Origin: Acinetobacter sp. UBA3106
Lineage (GTDB): Bacteria > Pseudomonadota > Gammaproteobacteria > Pseudomonadales > Moraxellaceae
Length of the DNA: 64,000 nt
NCBI GenBank assembly: GCA_002365595.1
Contig: DFAM01000013.1
Location: 40,560-104,559, forward strand
Direction: 5' to 3'
Of this stretch, positions 26,497 through 35,058 are shown piece after piece (the stretch's first letter is position 1; each line of letters starts with the position of its first letter). A model generated the notes under the pieces. It worked only from the letters and a program-made list of their open reading frames with translations. It was not told the DNA's origin and made no database searches. The position numbers and the translations under genes were made by a program.

Positions 26497-26799
26497 TATT
26501 TCTCTCCTCAAAAATAACTTTTTTTTCATCATTAATACTATTTATGATGAGTTAACTATAAATGAGTTTATGACCACTTTTTACCCACGTTTTGCTCATG
26601 TTTTGTTATTTTTTGATACATATTTATTTTCTTTTTGATAAACAAGTTATTTTTAAGTTTAAAATTTAACTTTAATTTCATTTTATTAATATTTTATAAT
26701 TCTAATTTATGATTAATTCCGATCCAAAGCCACTTTTTCATCTATTTCTGTCTCAATATAGTGTAAAATCTTGAAAATTTTTTTTCTGGAAGGAAGATC
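26497..26799. promoter_or_regulatory. divergent promoter region of the outer-membrane protein gene and dapD
   Basis: These 303 bases are strongly A/T-rich. A TAAAAT at 26764-26769 could be the dapD -10 box. GGAAGGAAG just before 26800 is a strong dapD ribosome site. I see no ORF and no stable hairpin. Confidence 0.45.
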
Positions 26800-27621
26800 A
26801 TGTCTCAGCTTTCAACAATCATTGAACAAGCGTTTGAAGACCGTGCGAATTTCACAGCAGCGGATTGCTCACCTGAAATTCGTCAAGCCGTTGAAGAAGT
26901 CATTGCTGGCCTGGACAATGGTAGCTTACGTGTTGCTGAAAAAATCGAAGGTGAATGGGTTGTTCATCAGTGGATTAAGAAAGCTGTATTGTTATCCTTC
27001 AAATTGAATGATAACAAACCAATGGAAGCATGTGATCTTCGTTTCTACGACAAAGTCGACACTAAATTTGCTGATTGGACTGAAGAACAGTTTAAAGCTG
27101 CTGGCGTACGTGTAGTACCTCCTGCTGTGGCACGTAAAGGTTCTTTCCAGGCGAAAAACGTAGTATTGATGCCTTCTTATGTGAACATCGGTGCATATGT
27201 AGATGAAGGTACCATGGTCGATACATGGGCGACTGTGGGTTCATGTGCACAAATCGGTAAAAATGTTCACTTGTCTGGTGGTGTAGGTATTGGTGGTGTT
27301 CTTGAGCCACTTCAAGCGAACCCAACCATTATTGAAGACAACTGCTTCATTGGTGCACGTTCTGAAATCGTTGAAGGCGTGATTGTAGAAGAAGGTTCTG
27401 TGATTTCAATGGGCGTATTCATTGGTCAATCTACTAAAATCTTTGATCGTGAAACTGGCGAAATCCATTACGGCCGCGTTCCTGCAGGTTCTGTAGTCGT
27501 ATCTGGTAGTCTTCCATCTAAATGTGGTACTTACAGCCTATATGCTGCAATTATCGTGAAAAAAGTAGATGCGAAAACCCGTGCGAAAACCAGCCTGAAC
27601 GATCTACTTCGCGAAGACTAG
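26800..27621 (+). CDS. dapD: 2,3,4,5-tetrahydropyridine-2,6-dicarboxylate N-succinyltransferase
   Basis: A 273-residue enzyme of the succinylase branch of lysine and diaminopimelate synthesis. The C-terminal left-handed parallel beta-helix is visible as hexapeptide repeats (VNIGAYVDEGTMVDTWATVGSCAQIGKNVHLSGGVGIGG, DNCFIGARSEIVEGVIVEEGSVISMGVFIG), with the acyl-CoA site at the end (VPAGSVVVSGSLPSK). Length equals the family norm (about 274). It stands alone with its own terminator; other dap genes are not nearby. Confidence 0.97.
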   Translation: MSQLSTIIEQAFEDRANFTAADCSPEIRQAVEEVIAGLDNGSLRVAEKIEGEWVVHQWIKKAVLLSFKLNDNKPMEACDLRFYDKVDTKFADWTEEQFKAAGVRVVPPAVARKGSFQAKNVVLMPSYVNIGAYVDEGTMVDTWATVGSCAQIGKNVHLSGGVGIGGVLEPLQANPTIIEDNCFIGARSEIVEGVIVEEGSVISMGVFIGQSTKIFDRETGEIHYGRVPAGSVVVSGSLPSKCGTYSLYAAIIVKKVDAKTRAKTSLNDLLRED

Positions 27622-27672
27622 GTCTTAAATTTTTAGGAACTTAATATTCCTCAGAGCTTTAGTCGCTCTTCG

Positions 27673-27712
27673 TCTCTACGGTTAGCAATAGCCGTAGGGA
27701 TTTTTATTTTTA
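27673..27712 (+). terminator. rho-independent terminator of dapD
   Basis: TCTCTACGG pairs with CCGTAGGGA (one G-U pair) around a 10-base loop, followed by TTTTTATTTTTA. It lies 50 bases after the dapD stop. Confidence 0.8.
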
Positions 27713-27745
27713 TACCCTATCTATCCTGAGTTGGATTATGTTGTT

Positions 27746-28456
27746 ATGAGTACTCTTCGATCTTCCGCTATTCCTGTTTCCGATCCGTCTGCGGGGTTAC
27801 GTATTACGGAGATTTTCTATTCATTACAAGGTGAAGCCAGCGCCGCAGGATTACCGACCGTATTTATCCGTTTAACCGGTTGCCCTTTACGTTGTACGTA
27901 TTGTGATACTACTTATTCTTTTGAAGGTGGTGAGCGCAAATCTTTAGACGACATTATTCAAACCACACTCGATTTTAAAACACCTTATATTTGTGTGACC
28001 GGTGGTGAACCATTGGCACAGCCTAACGCCCTGCCATTGATGCAGCGTTTAGCCGACTTGGGCTGTGAAGTATCTTTAGAGACCAGTGGTGCTTTAGATG
28101 TGTCTAAGGTAGATCCGCGAGTTTCTAAAGTACTCGATTTAAAAACGCCAACTTCTGGAGAAGTTGCGCGAAATTTGCTTAGTAATCTCGATCATTTAAC
28201 CCGGCACGACCAAATCAAGTTTGTGATTTGTAACCGTGAAGACTATGAATGGTCAAAACAGCAAGTTGAACAATACACACTGGCCGACAAAGTCAGCACC
28301 GTCTGGTTCTCACCCGCTTTTGCTGTAGAAAAAGGCGCGGTGAAGTTACCGCAACTTGCGCGTGATTTGGCTCAATGGATTTTAGATGACCATCTCCCTG
28401 TTCGTTTCCAGTTGCAATTACATAAATTGCTCTGGAACGATGAAACCGGTCGTTAA
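27746..28456 (+). CDS. queE: 7-carboxy-7-deazaguanine synthase
   Basis: A 236-residue radical-SAM enzyme that contracts carboxytetrahydropterin to 7-carboxy-7-deazaguanine in queuosine synthesis. The cluster motif CPLRCTYC has its cysteines at residues 46, 50 and 53. EIFYSLQGEASAAGLPTVFIRLTG is the family opening and VTGGEPLAQ the radical-SAM GGE motif. I chose the ATG at 27746; a TTG at 27731 is an in-frame alternative and the ribosome site is weak for both. queC follows after 41 bases, so the two consecutive preQ0 pathway genes form an operon. Confidence 0.94.
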   Translation: MSTLRSSAIPVSDPSAGLRITEIFYSLQGEASAAGLPTVFIRLTGCPLRCTYCDTTYSFEGGERKSLDDIIQTTLDFKTPYICVTGGEPLAQPNALPLMQRLADLGCEVSLETSGALDVSKVDPRVSKVLDLKTPTSGEVARNLLSNLDHLTRHDQIKFVICNREDYEWSKQQVEQYTLADKVSTVWFSPAFAVEKGAVKLPQLARDLAQWILDDHLPVRFQLQLHKLLWNDETGR

Positions 28457-28497
28457 TCTGTTTTGTTTTTAAATACCTATTTTTTGGAGATTTGGAT

Positions 28498-29169
28498 ATG
28501 CGCCCTCGTGCCATAGTTTTGTTATCTGGCGGCTTAGACTCAACAACTTGTTTGGCTTGGGCGCAAGCACGTTATGAATGTATTGCTTTAAGTTTCATGT
28601 ATGGTCAGCGTTCAACCACTGAACTGGATGCCGCTCGAGCATTAACCCAGCGTGCTGGTGTCGAACATCGTGTGATTAATATCGATTTGGGTAACCTCGG
28701 TGGCTCTGCGTTAACAGACCATAACATTGATGTACCCGAACAGGAACAAGAAGGTATTCCTGTAACTTATGTTCCAGCACGTAACACAATATTTCTGTCT
28801 TATGCGCTCGCCGCAGCCGAAGTTTTTGGTGCAGAAGCAATTGTGATTGGTATCAATGCCGTTGATTATTCAGGCTATCCTGACTGTCGCCCTGAATTTA
28901 TTGATGCTTTTGAACGCATGGCGCGCTTGGCAACCAAGGTGGGTGTAGAAGGAAAACCTCTTAAATTTGAAACACCTTTGTTACATTTATCCAAAGCAAA
29001 TATCATTCGCTTAGGTATAGAACATGGCGTAGACTATAGTCAAACGGTGTCTTGCTACCAAGCAGACGACCAAGGACGTGCTTGTGGTAAATGCGATAGT
29101 TGCCGCTTACGTAAACAGGGTTTTGCTGACGCGGGTATCGCCGATCCGACACGTTATATACCGTCATAA
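28498..29169 (+). CDS. queC: 7-cyano-7-deazaguanine synthase
   Basis: A 223-residue ATP-dependent enzyme converting 7-carboxy-7-deazaguanine to preQ0. The PP-loop LLSGGLDSTT is at residues 8-17. The C-terminal zinc site is four cysteines in CYQADDQ...CGKCDSC. TTGGAG lies 10 bases before the ATG at 28498; the TTG at 28492 is rejected. It follows queE in the same transcript, and a gene for a small secreted protein starts 13 bases after its stop. Confidence 0.95.
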   Translation: MRPRAIVLLSGGLDSTTCLAWAQARYECIALSFMYGQRSTTELDAARALTQRAGVEHRVINIDLGNLGGSALTDHNIDVPEQEQEGIPVTYVPARNTIFLSYALAAAEVFGAEAIVIGINAVDYSGYPDCRPEFIDAFERMARLATKVGVEGKPLKFETPLLHLSKANIIRLGIEHGVDYSQTVSCYQADDQGRACGKCDSCRLRKQGFADAGIADPTRYIPS

Positions 29170-29182
29170 CAGGGTACAGTAC

Positions 29183-29596
29183 ATGAAAAATTTGAAGTCA
29201 AACATTATTCTTTCTACATTGGTTTCTGCGGTTGCATTGATGGCTACTGCTTCAAATGCAGCTGAAACAAATAAGCTTCAAGAGGCTTATAAAAGCACTA
29301 ATGTAAAATCTGCTTTAATTAATGTTTGTAAAGAAGAAACTGGCAAAGGTAAAAAACTTAGCTCAGCTGAAGTAAGCAAATACTGTTCTTGTGCAGTGGA
29401 AGCTGATGGCCGTTTAACCAATGCTCAAAAATGGGAAATCCAAAGTACCATTAACCAGAAGAAAAGCCCTGCAACTTTAGCTTTTGTACAAAAACAAAAT
29501 AAAGATCTTCAAGCTTGTTTTGGTCCACAGTTAACAGGCAAACTTAAAAGCTTGACTGAAGAAGCAATGAAATCTGCTCAACAGCCTAAAAAATAA
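29183..29596 (+). CDS. small exported protein with paired cysteines, unknown function
   Basis: A 137-residue protein with signal peptide MKNLKSNIILSTLVSAVALMATASNAAE. The mature part is helical and Lys/Gln-rich with four cysteines, in NVCKEETG, YCSCAVEADG and QACFG, probably two periplasmic disulfides. This arrangement is seen in uncharacterised Acinetobacter secreted proteins, but I cannot name a family. It lies 13 bases downstream of queC and before a terminator, so it is co-transcribed with the queuosine genes without an obvious shared role. The much longer in-frame reading back to 29078 overlaps queC and is rejected. Confidence 0.75.
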   Translation: MKNLKSNIILSTLVSAVALMATASNAAETNKLQEAYKSTNVKSALINVCKEETGKGKKLSSAEVSKYCSCAVEADGRLTNAQKWEIQSTINQKKSPATLAFVQKQNKDLQACFGPQLTGKLKSLTEEAMKSAQQPKK

Positions 29597-29616
29597 GCTG
29601 ACTTAGATTGAATAAG

Positions 29617-29640
29617 AGCCTGCACTTGCAGGCTTTTTTA
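29617..29640 (+). terminator. rho-independent terminator of the queE-queC transcript
   Basis: A perfect 7-bp stem AGCCTGC / GCAGGCT with loop ACTT is followed by TTTTTA. Confidence 0.85.
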
Positions 29641-29746
29641 TATTTTAAAATTCATTATCAGTTGTGCATTAAATGCTTAAAAGTCGTTATCATTAACTGA
29701 TAACTTCAAGATCAATATGACAATTTAACTTTATAAGGATCAATGC

Positions 29747-30205
29747 ATGTCTGCTATTACCCTGCCCAATCAAATTTTTCCAACTACCACTGGAGAAATC
29801 AACCTAACTGAAATGCCAACAGAATGGCTGATTGTGTATTTTTATCCCAAAGATTCTACGCCCGGCTGTACCACTCAGGCGATTGGTTTCTCGTGCCTGA
29901 AAGACCAGTTTGATGCCTTAAATACCACTATTCTTGGGATTTCACGTGATTCTGTAAAAGCCCATCAGAACTTCACTGAAAAACAGAATTTGAGCATTAA
30001 TCTGATTAGCGACAAAGAAGAAGTATTATGTAAAATCTTTGATGTGATTAAAGAAAAGAACATGTATGGCAAACAGGTGATGGGCATTGAACGCTCAACC
30101 TTTATTTTCCATAATGGCAAACTCGTCAAAGAATACCGTAAAGTCAAAGCAGCGGGTCATGCTGAACAAGTGCTGGAAGACTTAAAAGCATTACAAGCAG
30201 CTTAA
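29747..30205 (+). CDS. thiol peroxidase of the Bcp/PrxQ family
   Basis: A 152-residue peroxiredoxin that reduces hydroperoxides using thioredoxin-type reductants. The active-site segment DSTPGCTTQAIGFSC places the peroxidatic Cys at 41. Typical Bcp has the resolving Cys five residues later; here that position is Ile46 and the next Cys is 50, so resolution must use Cys50, another Cys, or an external thiol. The rest (GISRDSVKAHQNFTEKQNLSINLISDKE and ERSTFIFHNGKLVKEYRKVKAAGHAEQVL) is a standard Bcp pattern. It is a single gene with its own terminator. Confidence 0.9.
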   Translation: MSAITLPNQIFPTTTGEINLTEMPTEWLIVYFYPKDSTPGCTTQAIGFSCLKDQFDALNTTILGISRDSVKAHQNFTEKQNLSINLISDKEEVLCKIFDVIKEKNMYGKQVMGIERSTFIFHNGKLVKEYRKVKAAGHAEQVLEDLKALQAA

Positions 30206-30215
30206 ATTCTTTCTT

Positions 30216-30248
30216 AAAAAAGGCATTCATTTCCTAATGCCTTTTTTT
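30216..30248. terminator. bidirectional terminator between the peroxiredoxin gene and argO
   Basis: A perfect 12-bp stem AAAAAAGGCATT / AATGCCTTTTTT with an 8-base loop lies between convergent genes. Confidence 0.88.
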
Positions 30249-30254
30249 ATTTAT

Positions 30255-30854
30255 TTAGCTCATTAAAGAAATGGCAATCGACCACATTACGCAGCCAATC
30301 AGCACGTCCAATATTTTCCACGCTTGTGGACGTTGAAATATAGGCTGTAACAACCGCGCAGCATAACCCAAGCTAAAAAAGAACAGGAATGATGCCGTGA
30401 TAGCCCCTAAGGCAAAATATAATTGCGTGTTCGGATATTGAGTCGAAATTGAACCCAGTAATACCACCGTATCCAGGTACACATGTGGATTCAGCCAAGT
30501 TAGTCCTAAACAGATCAACACCACCTTGCCTAAAGAAGGCACATGGTTTTGACTGGCCTCTAAACGCTGTTCACTTTTCCAGGCCTGATAAAAGTGCTGT
30601 GCGCCATATATAAACAAGAATGTTGCCCCGAAATACTTGGCAATATTTAGCCAATCGGGATGCAATAGAACCAGTTCTGAAAACCCCAATACACCTGCTG
30701 CAATCAATATGGCATCAGACAAGGCACAACACAGGCAAATGGCAAAAACATGTTGCTGTTTTAAGCCCTGTTTCAATACAAATGCATTTTGTGCACCAAT
30801 CGGTAGAATAAGACTTAAACCCATGGCAAAACCGTGTACGGCACTGTTCAACAT
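30255..30854 (-). CDS. argO: LysE/ArgO-family basic amino acid exporter
   Basis: A 199-residue inner-membrane protein with about six transmembrane helices. The opening GFAMGLSLILPIGAQNAFVLKQGLKQQHVFAICLCCALSDAILI is the LysE/ArgO signature. The helix-breaking LTWLNPHVYLDTVVLLGS is also diagnostic. It probably exports arginine and/or lysine. It is divergent from a LysR gene of the ArgP/LysG type across 115 bases, the same arrangement as lysE-lysG and argO-argP pairs elsewhere, so ArgP control by intracellular basic amino acids is likely. Confidence 0.88.
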   Translation of the reverse strand: MLNSAVHGFAMGLSLILPIGAQNAFVLKQGLKQQHVFAICLCCALSDAILIAAGVLGFSELVLLHPDWLNIAKYFGATFLFIYGAQHFYQAWKSEQRLEASQNHVPSLGKVVLICLGLTWLNPHVYLDTVVLLGSISTQYPNTQLYFALGAITASFLFFFSLGYAARLLQPIFQRPQAWKILDVLIGCVMWSIAISLMS

Positions 30855-30969
30855 AACTACTTAACTTAAATAATTTAAAAATCTTGTCCTGAATTATCAC
30901 CGCTTAAAATACAAATTAAGTATGATTAAGAAAATATCAGTTTTACTAAGTTTTTCTTAGATTACATTT

Positions 30970-31860
30970 ATGCTCTCAAATAAATCATGCGAAGCTTTTC
31001 TTGCCGTAGCTGAATCCGGCAGTTTTGAAGAAGCCGCTCAACAGCTTTGCATTACTGCATCTGCGGTAACCTTACGCGTGCAAAGCTTGGAAAAAGATTT
31101 GGGACAGATTTTACTGCTGCGCGAACGTCCATGTCGGGTCACTCAAGCGGGTCAAAAGCTGTTAGAGCATTTACAGCATCAACGATTACGTGAACAGAAT
31201 CTTCTGCAACAATTCATGGGACAATCCAGTCAGCATGAATTTCATCAATTCAGTATTGCCACCAATGCCGACTCTTTATCGACCTGGCTGCTCAAAGTCC
31301 TGCAAACCACATTAATCAAGCATAAAATTGCCTTAAAACTGTCGCTGGATGATCAGACCCAAACCCATCAGCTACTTGAAACCGGTCTGGTCAATGCGTG
31401 TATCTCGACTGAATCAACTGCCATGAAAGGCTGTGAAGTGCATTACCTGGGACAGATGACTTATCGCATGGTAGCCACACCTTCTTTTGTAGAAAAGTGG
31501 TTTAAAGATGGCATTTATCGTGATGCGTTAAGACAGGCCCCTGCGATTATTTTTAATGATAAAGATTTGATGCATCATCAGGTGATTCTGAATTTGTTTG
31601 GATTAAACCAGCAAAGCTATTCACATTATTTTATTCCTTCTTCTACCGCTTTTTTAGAAGCAGTGCATCTGGATTTAGGTTTTGGTTTGTTGCCTGAATA
31701 TCAAATTGGTGATGATCTGCAGACCGGGAAATTGATGGAAATTATGCCAAACGCCAAAACCGAGATGAAACTGTATTGGCATCACTGGAAGCAGCAATCT
31801 GTGCTACTGCAACAATTGACGATTGACCTGCTCGAAAAGGCTCAACAGCAGATGAATTAA
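30970..31860 (+). CDS. argP: ArgP/LysG-type LysR regulator of the basic amino acid exporter
   Basis: A 296-residue LysR regulator. The HTH is LSNKSCEAFLAVAESGSFEEAAQQLCITASAVTLRVQSLEKDLG, and the effector domain follows. In this family the regulator binds lysine or arginine and activates the divergent exporter gene. It starts 115 bases from argO, and the intergenic region contains A/T-rich sequence with two TTAAG/CTTAA-type half sites, but I do not define an operator. Symbol assigned from context and family. Confidence 0.82.
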   Translation: MLSNKSCEAFLAVAESGSFEEAAQQLCITASAVTLRVQSLEKDLGQILLLRERPCRVTQAGQKLLEHLQHQRLREQNLLQQFMGQSSQHEFHQFSIATNADSLSTWLLKVLQTTLIKHKIALKLSLDDQTQTHQLLETGLVNACISTESTAMKGCEVHYLGQMTYRMVATPSFVEKWFKDGIYRDALRQAPAIIFNDKDLMHHQVILNLFGLNQQSYSHYFIPSSTAFLEAVHLDLGFGLLPEYQIGDDLQTGKLMEIMPNAKTEMKLYWHHWKQQSVLLQQLTIDLLEKAQQQMN

Positions 31861-31901
31861 AAAATAGACGTTAGTAGATATTTTATGACAAATCCGGCAG
31901 C

Positions 31902-32471
31902 TTATTTGAGCTGCCATTGTCCAGATACTTTAATATTGACTTTCTCCCCGATCCCGCCAAATGCTTTTTTCATGCCAAAATCACTGCGCTTAACCAGAGT
32001 GGTAGCTTCTACATCCATGAGTTTTGGATCAGATGGATTAGGTTCTAGGGAGGTATCCAAAATCACCGGCCGGGTGATACCGCGCAGAGTCAGATCCCCT
32101 TTGATCTTATATTGATTATTCCCTAAAGGTACAAATTCATGACTGTTAAAAGTCGCGTTTGGGTATTTATCTGCATAAAATAAATCTTCACCCAAAATCA
32201 TATTTTTCAGGGAAGGCTTACTCAAACTTAGGCTATTTACATGCAGTACAAACTGGGCCGAAGCATTTTCTGGTCTTGCAGGATCAAAGCTCATGCCAGA
32301 CTGAACCCGCTGAAATTTTCCTTTTACAATAGACAAACCCATCGACTTCACATCAAAGCCCACATAGGTTTGTGGAGTCAGTGTCCACTCCTGTGCATGA
32401 ACCTGCACAACAATACTTAGATTGATTACACTGGCAATCAAAACACTTTGTAAGGTGGTTTGGATATTCAT
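31902..32471 (-). CDS. YceI-family periplasmic lipocalin-like protein
   Basis: A 189-residue exported protein with signal MNIQTTLQSVLIASVINLSIVVQVHAQ. The mature part is YceI-like: FDVKSMGLSIVKGKFQRVQSGMSFDPA, SLSLSKPSLKNMILGEDLFYADKYPNATFNSHEF, then YKIKGDLTLRGITRPVILD. These proteins bind isoprenoid-type lipids in a small barrel. AGGAG lies 8 bases before the ATG at 32471; the GTG at 32480 is too close to that site. It is a single gene, 50 bases after nadM on the same strand. Confidence 0.9.
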   Translation of the reverse strand: MNIQTTLQSVLIASVINLSIVVQVHAQEWTLTPQTYVGFDVKSMGLSIVKGKFQRVQSGMSFDPARPENASAQFVLHVNSLSLSKPSLKNMILGEDLFYADKYPNATFNSHEFVPLGNNQYKIKGDLTLRGITRPVILDTSLEPNPSDPKLMDVEATTLVKRSDFGMKKAFGGIGEKVNIKVSGQWQLK

Positions 32472-32522
32472 CTTATCCACTCCTGGGTCGTGGCAATGCT
32501 CTGCCTCGACCTAGAAGCTTAC

Positions 32523-33098
32523 TTAAGATTGTTCCAGATTGGTTTTATCTTGTGTCAGGTATTTGTGCTGCAATTGTTGATAAGTGGAGGTATTCTGAAA
32601 TTTGTGTAAAAACTCGCTGGTACCGAATGGAAAAGCAGATTCAATAATTTCACCACGATAATACGCTTCACGTAGCGGCGTGGCTGAAATTGCCCCAACC
32701 AGACTTTCCAGTTCCACCATTTGCCACTCTGGGAACAGCTTAAGATAATAAGAAGATTCATCCTTAAAATGACCAATTAAGCCGACTTTTGCTTCAGGCT
32801 CTACCATATCCGCCACCAAAGATTGCACCAGTTGTTGCCATTTTTGATCATCATAAACATCAATCACATGCACAAACTTAATTCGCTTCTGATCTGCTTC
32901 TGAAAAATTGGACAAAATCATTTGTTCGCGTTCAGCAGCACTAAAAGGATTTTTAATATTGCGTTCATTCTGCGCAGAACCGAGTGCCAAAATCACATTC
33001 TGACTTTGCTCTAAAGCGATTTTAATCGTTTGCATATGTGCCAGATGAAAAGGCTGAAAGCGACCAATGAAAACCAGATAATCAAATGTATAGTTCAT
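32523..33098 (-). CDS. nadM: nicotinamide mononucleotide adenylyltransferase (NadM type)
   Basis: A 191-residue nucleotidyltransferase with GRFQPFHLAH at residues 12-21 and ISATPLREAYYRGE near 137, the phosphate-binding motifs of the NadM/CoaD fold. It would make NAD from NMN and ATP. In Acinetobacter this enzyme works with NadV in nicotinamide salvage (established knowledge of the genus). No Nudix domain is fused here: the protein ends after the C-terminal helix (QHKYLTQDKTNLEQS). Its neighbour is a YceI gene; the start is separated from the enoyl-CoA hydratase gene by about 100 bases of divergent promoter sequence. Confidence 0.85.
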   Translation of the reverse strand: MNYTFDYLVFIGRFQPFHLAHMQTIKIALEQSQNVILALGSAQNERNIKNPFSAAEREQMILSNFSEADQKRIKFVHVIDVYDDQKWQQLVQSLVADMVEPEAKVGLIGHFKDESSYYLKLFPEWQMVELESLVGAISATPLREAYYRGEIIESAFPFGTSEFLHKFQNTSTYQQLQHKYLTQDKTNLEQS

Positions 33099-33202
33099 AA
33101 CAGATCAAGTTTTTTATGACTCGTGAGTTGTGCCGCCCCAATAAATATGCGACATAATAAACGCCATAAAATCAAATTAAATTTTAAAGCAAGGATAGTA
33201 CG

Positions 33203-34003
33203 ATGACACTGAGCTGTATTCAACAACCACATCAACATTTAAATGCGAATTTAGACAATGGCGTACTGACCTTAGCCATTGATCGTCCTGAAGCTAAAAA
33301 TGCGTTATACACTGAATTGTATTTAAAAATTGCTCAGGCGCTGGATGAAGCCGATCAGGATAAAGACGTTCGGGTAGTGATTTTACGTGGTTCTGATGCT
33401 GATTTCAGTGCTGGTAACGATATGCAGGATTTCATGAAATCTGTAGCACAAAAAGGTCAGGCTCCGGCTTCGGAAGGTGCGCCTTTTATTTTGCTTAAAT
33501 CTGCTGCAAAATTTTCCAAGCCTTTAATTGCTGCGGTTCGTGGTGTTGCAATTGGTATCGGGGTAACGATTTTACTGCATGCTGACTTGGTTTATAGTGA
33601 TAACACTGCTCTATTTCAGATTCCGTTTGTGAGCTTGGGTCTATCGCCTGAAGGCGCTTCAAGCAAATTACTGGTTGAGCAGGCAGGTTACCACAAAGCT
33701 GCAGAGTTGCTTTTAACAGCTCAAAAATTTAACAGCGAAACTGCTGTTGCTGCAAATTTAGTTAATAGTATTGAAGAAGATGTCTATGCGACTGCCGCAA
33801 AAAAAGCTGCTCAGTTGTCTGCCCTGCCATTGGCTTCATTAGTACAATCCAAAGCCTTAATGAAACATAATCTCGATGAGATTGTGCAATGGATTGATCA
33901 TGAAGCTGAAATTTTCATGAATCGCGTAGGCTCACCTGAAATGATGGAAGCTGTTTCTGCATTCATGCAAAAGCGTAAACCAGATTTTACCCAATTTAAT
34001 TAA
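33203..34003 (+). CDS. enoyl-CoA hydratase/isomerase family protein
   Basis: A 266-residue crotonase-fold enzyme. The substrate-binding segments are IDRPEAKNALYTEL, SAGNDMQDFM (oxyanion-hole turn) and the helix-dipole glycine loop RGVAIGIGVTILLHADLVYSD. The Glu pair of classic hydratases is not clearly conserved: the second site reads SLGLSPEGASSKLL, closer to isomerases and other crotonase members. It therefore may be a Delta3-Delta2-enoyl-CoA isomerase or a related enzyme. It is a single gene; the nitroreductase gene starts 106 bases later. The physiological substrate is unknown. Confidence 0.82.
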   Translation: MTLSCIQQPHQHLNANLDNGVLTLAIDRPEAKNALYTELYLKIAQALDEADQDKDVRVVILRGSDADFSAGNDMQDFMKSVAQKGQAPASEGAPFILLKSAAKFSKPLIAAVRGVAIGIGVTILLHADLVYSDNTALFQIPFVSLGLSPEGASSKLLVEQAGYHKAAELLLTAQKFNSETAVAANLVNSIEEDVYATAAKKAAQLSALPLASLVQSKALMKHNLDEIVQWIDHEAEIFMNRVGSPEMMEAVSAFMQKRKPDFTQFN

Positions 34004-34109
34004 TTGTTTGTATTGTTAAATGAAAATCCACTGAATGATGACATTATTTGGTGGCTTTATGCTTTTTAATAGATATAAATTTCAAGTTTTAAAAGCTGAG
34101 TAGATAAAG

Positions 34110-34877
34110 ATGACCCAATCAAACGATACCCAAACTGAAAAGAAACGTTATTATGAGCCAGCTCCGACAGATATTGATGTCGAAAACTTTAAAAAAGTTG
34201 TGCAAAGCCGTCGTTCGGTACGTAAATTTACCAAAAAGCCCATTCCTGCGGAAGTGCTAGATGACTGTTTAGACCTTGCTTTGCTTGCGCCAAACTCATC
34301 CAATTTACAGCCTTGGACTTTTTATGTAGTGCAGACCCCTTCCAAAAAGAAACAACTGGTCAAAGCCTGTTTAAGCCAGCTTGCAGCAAAAACAGCATCA
34401 GAATTAATTGTCTGTATCGCACGTACCGACCGTATTGATGAAATGGCGAAGATGAATATTTCTGAGTTTCCATTTCCTGAAGCACCTGCTGCGGTGCAGA
34501 AGTATTACAAATATATTCCATATAATTATAAAACCGGTTATTTCAATGCCTTGGGTAACTTTAAGAAAGTTGCTTTCAAAATTGCTCGTACGCTGGATAA
34601 GCAGTTGCCAGTGACTGCTTTTAACCCAGCAGATGCAAGACTTTGGGCAAGCAAAACTACAGCTTTGGCTTGTGAAAATCTGGTATTAGCCTTGCGTGCG
34701 TATGGTTTTGATAGCTGTATGATGGAAGGTTTTGATGAGCCGATGGTTCGTGAAATTTTGGAATTAAATGATGAGCAATATCCGGTTATGGTGATTGGTG
34801 CAGGTGAACGGGCTAAAGACGGCGTGTTCTTCCCGCAGTATCGTTTTGATCGTGAGTTATTTATTCAGAAGGTTTAA
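34110..34877 (+). CDS. nitroreductase-family FMN oxidoreductase
   Basis: A 255-residue nitroreductase-fold flavoprotein. The N-terminal RRSVRKFTKKPIPAEVLDDCLDLALLAPNSSNLQPWTFYVV is the canonical FMN/dimer motif. A long central insert (about residues 110-180, FPFPEAPAAVQKYYKYIPYNYKTGYF...) distinguishes it from the small NfsB type. The C-terminal ICTR-like end is GAGERAKDGVFFPQYRFDRELFIQ. It likely reduces nitro or quinone compounds with NAD(P)H. No partner gene is evident. Downstream lie a reduced copy of the structured element and an A/T-rich orphan gene. Confidence 0.87.
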   Translation: MTQSNDTQTEKKRYYEPAPTDIDVENFKKVVQSRRSVRKFTKKPIPAEVLDDCLDLALLAPNSSNLQPWTFYVVQTPSKKKQLVKACLSQLAAKTASELIVCIARTDRIDEMAKMNISEFPFPEAPAAVQKYYKYIPYNYKTGYFNALGNFKKVAFKIARTLDKQLPVTAFNPADARLWASKTTALACENLVLALRAYGFDSCMMEGFDEPMVREILELNDEQYPVMVIGAGERAKDGVFFPQYRFDRELFIQKV

Positions 34878-34929
34878 GTTGAAACCTGGTATTTATAGAC
34901 ATTAAATACTTTAATCGGATAGATATGTT

Positions 34930-34945
34930 GTGACATGGATGTCAC
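34930..34945 (+). repeat. reduced copy of the structured GGA-hairpin element
   Basis: GTGACATGGATGTCAC is a 5-bp stem with loop ATGGAT, the same as the first hairpin of the full elements at 39930, 44707 and 47154. The rest of the element is absent: the next 60 bases have no nested stem or CAAAAGT hairpin. It is either a decayed copy or an independent hairpin. Confidence 0.55.
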
Positions 34946-35058
34946 GTAATTTATTCTTTATTTGCTAAGGTCTGTAACGGGAGATAGATCTCAACTGAAT
35001 CAAAGCCAATTACAAAACAGCACTTACCTTTAAAGCAGTATGTTGGATTAAAAGAAAA

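Noticed and set aside
27622..27745. Possible preQ1 riboswitch before queE
   Set aside because: The sequence does not fit the preQ1-I pattern I know (short hairpin plus A-rich tail); the hairpin there works better as the dapD terminator.
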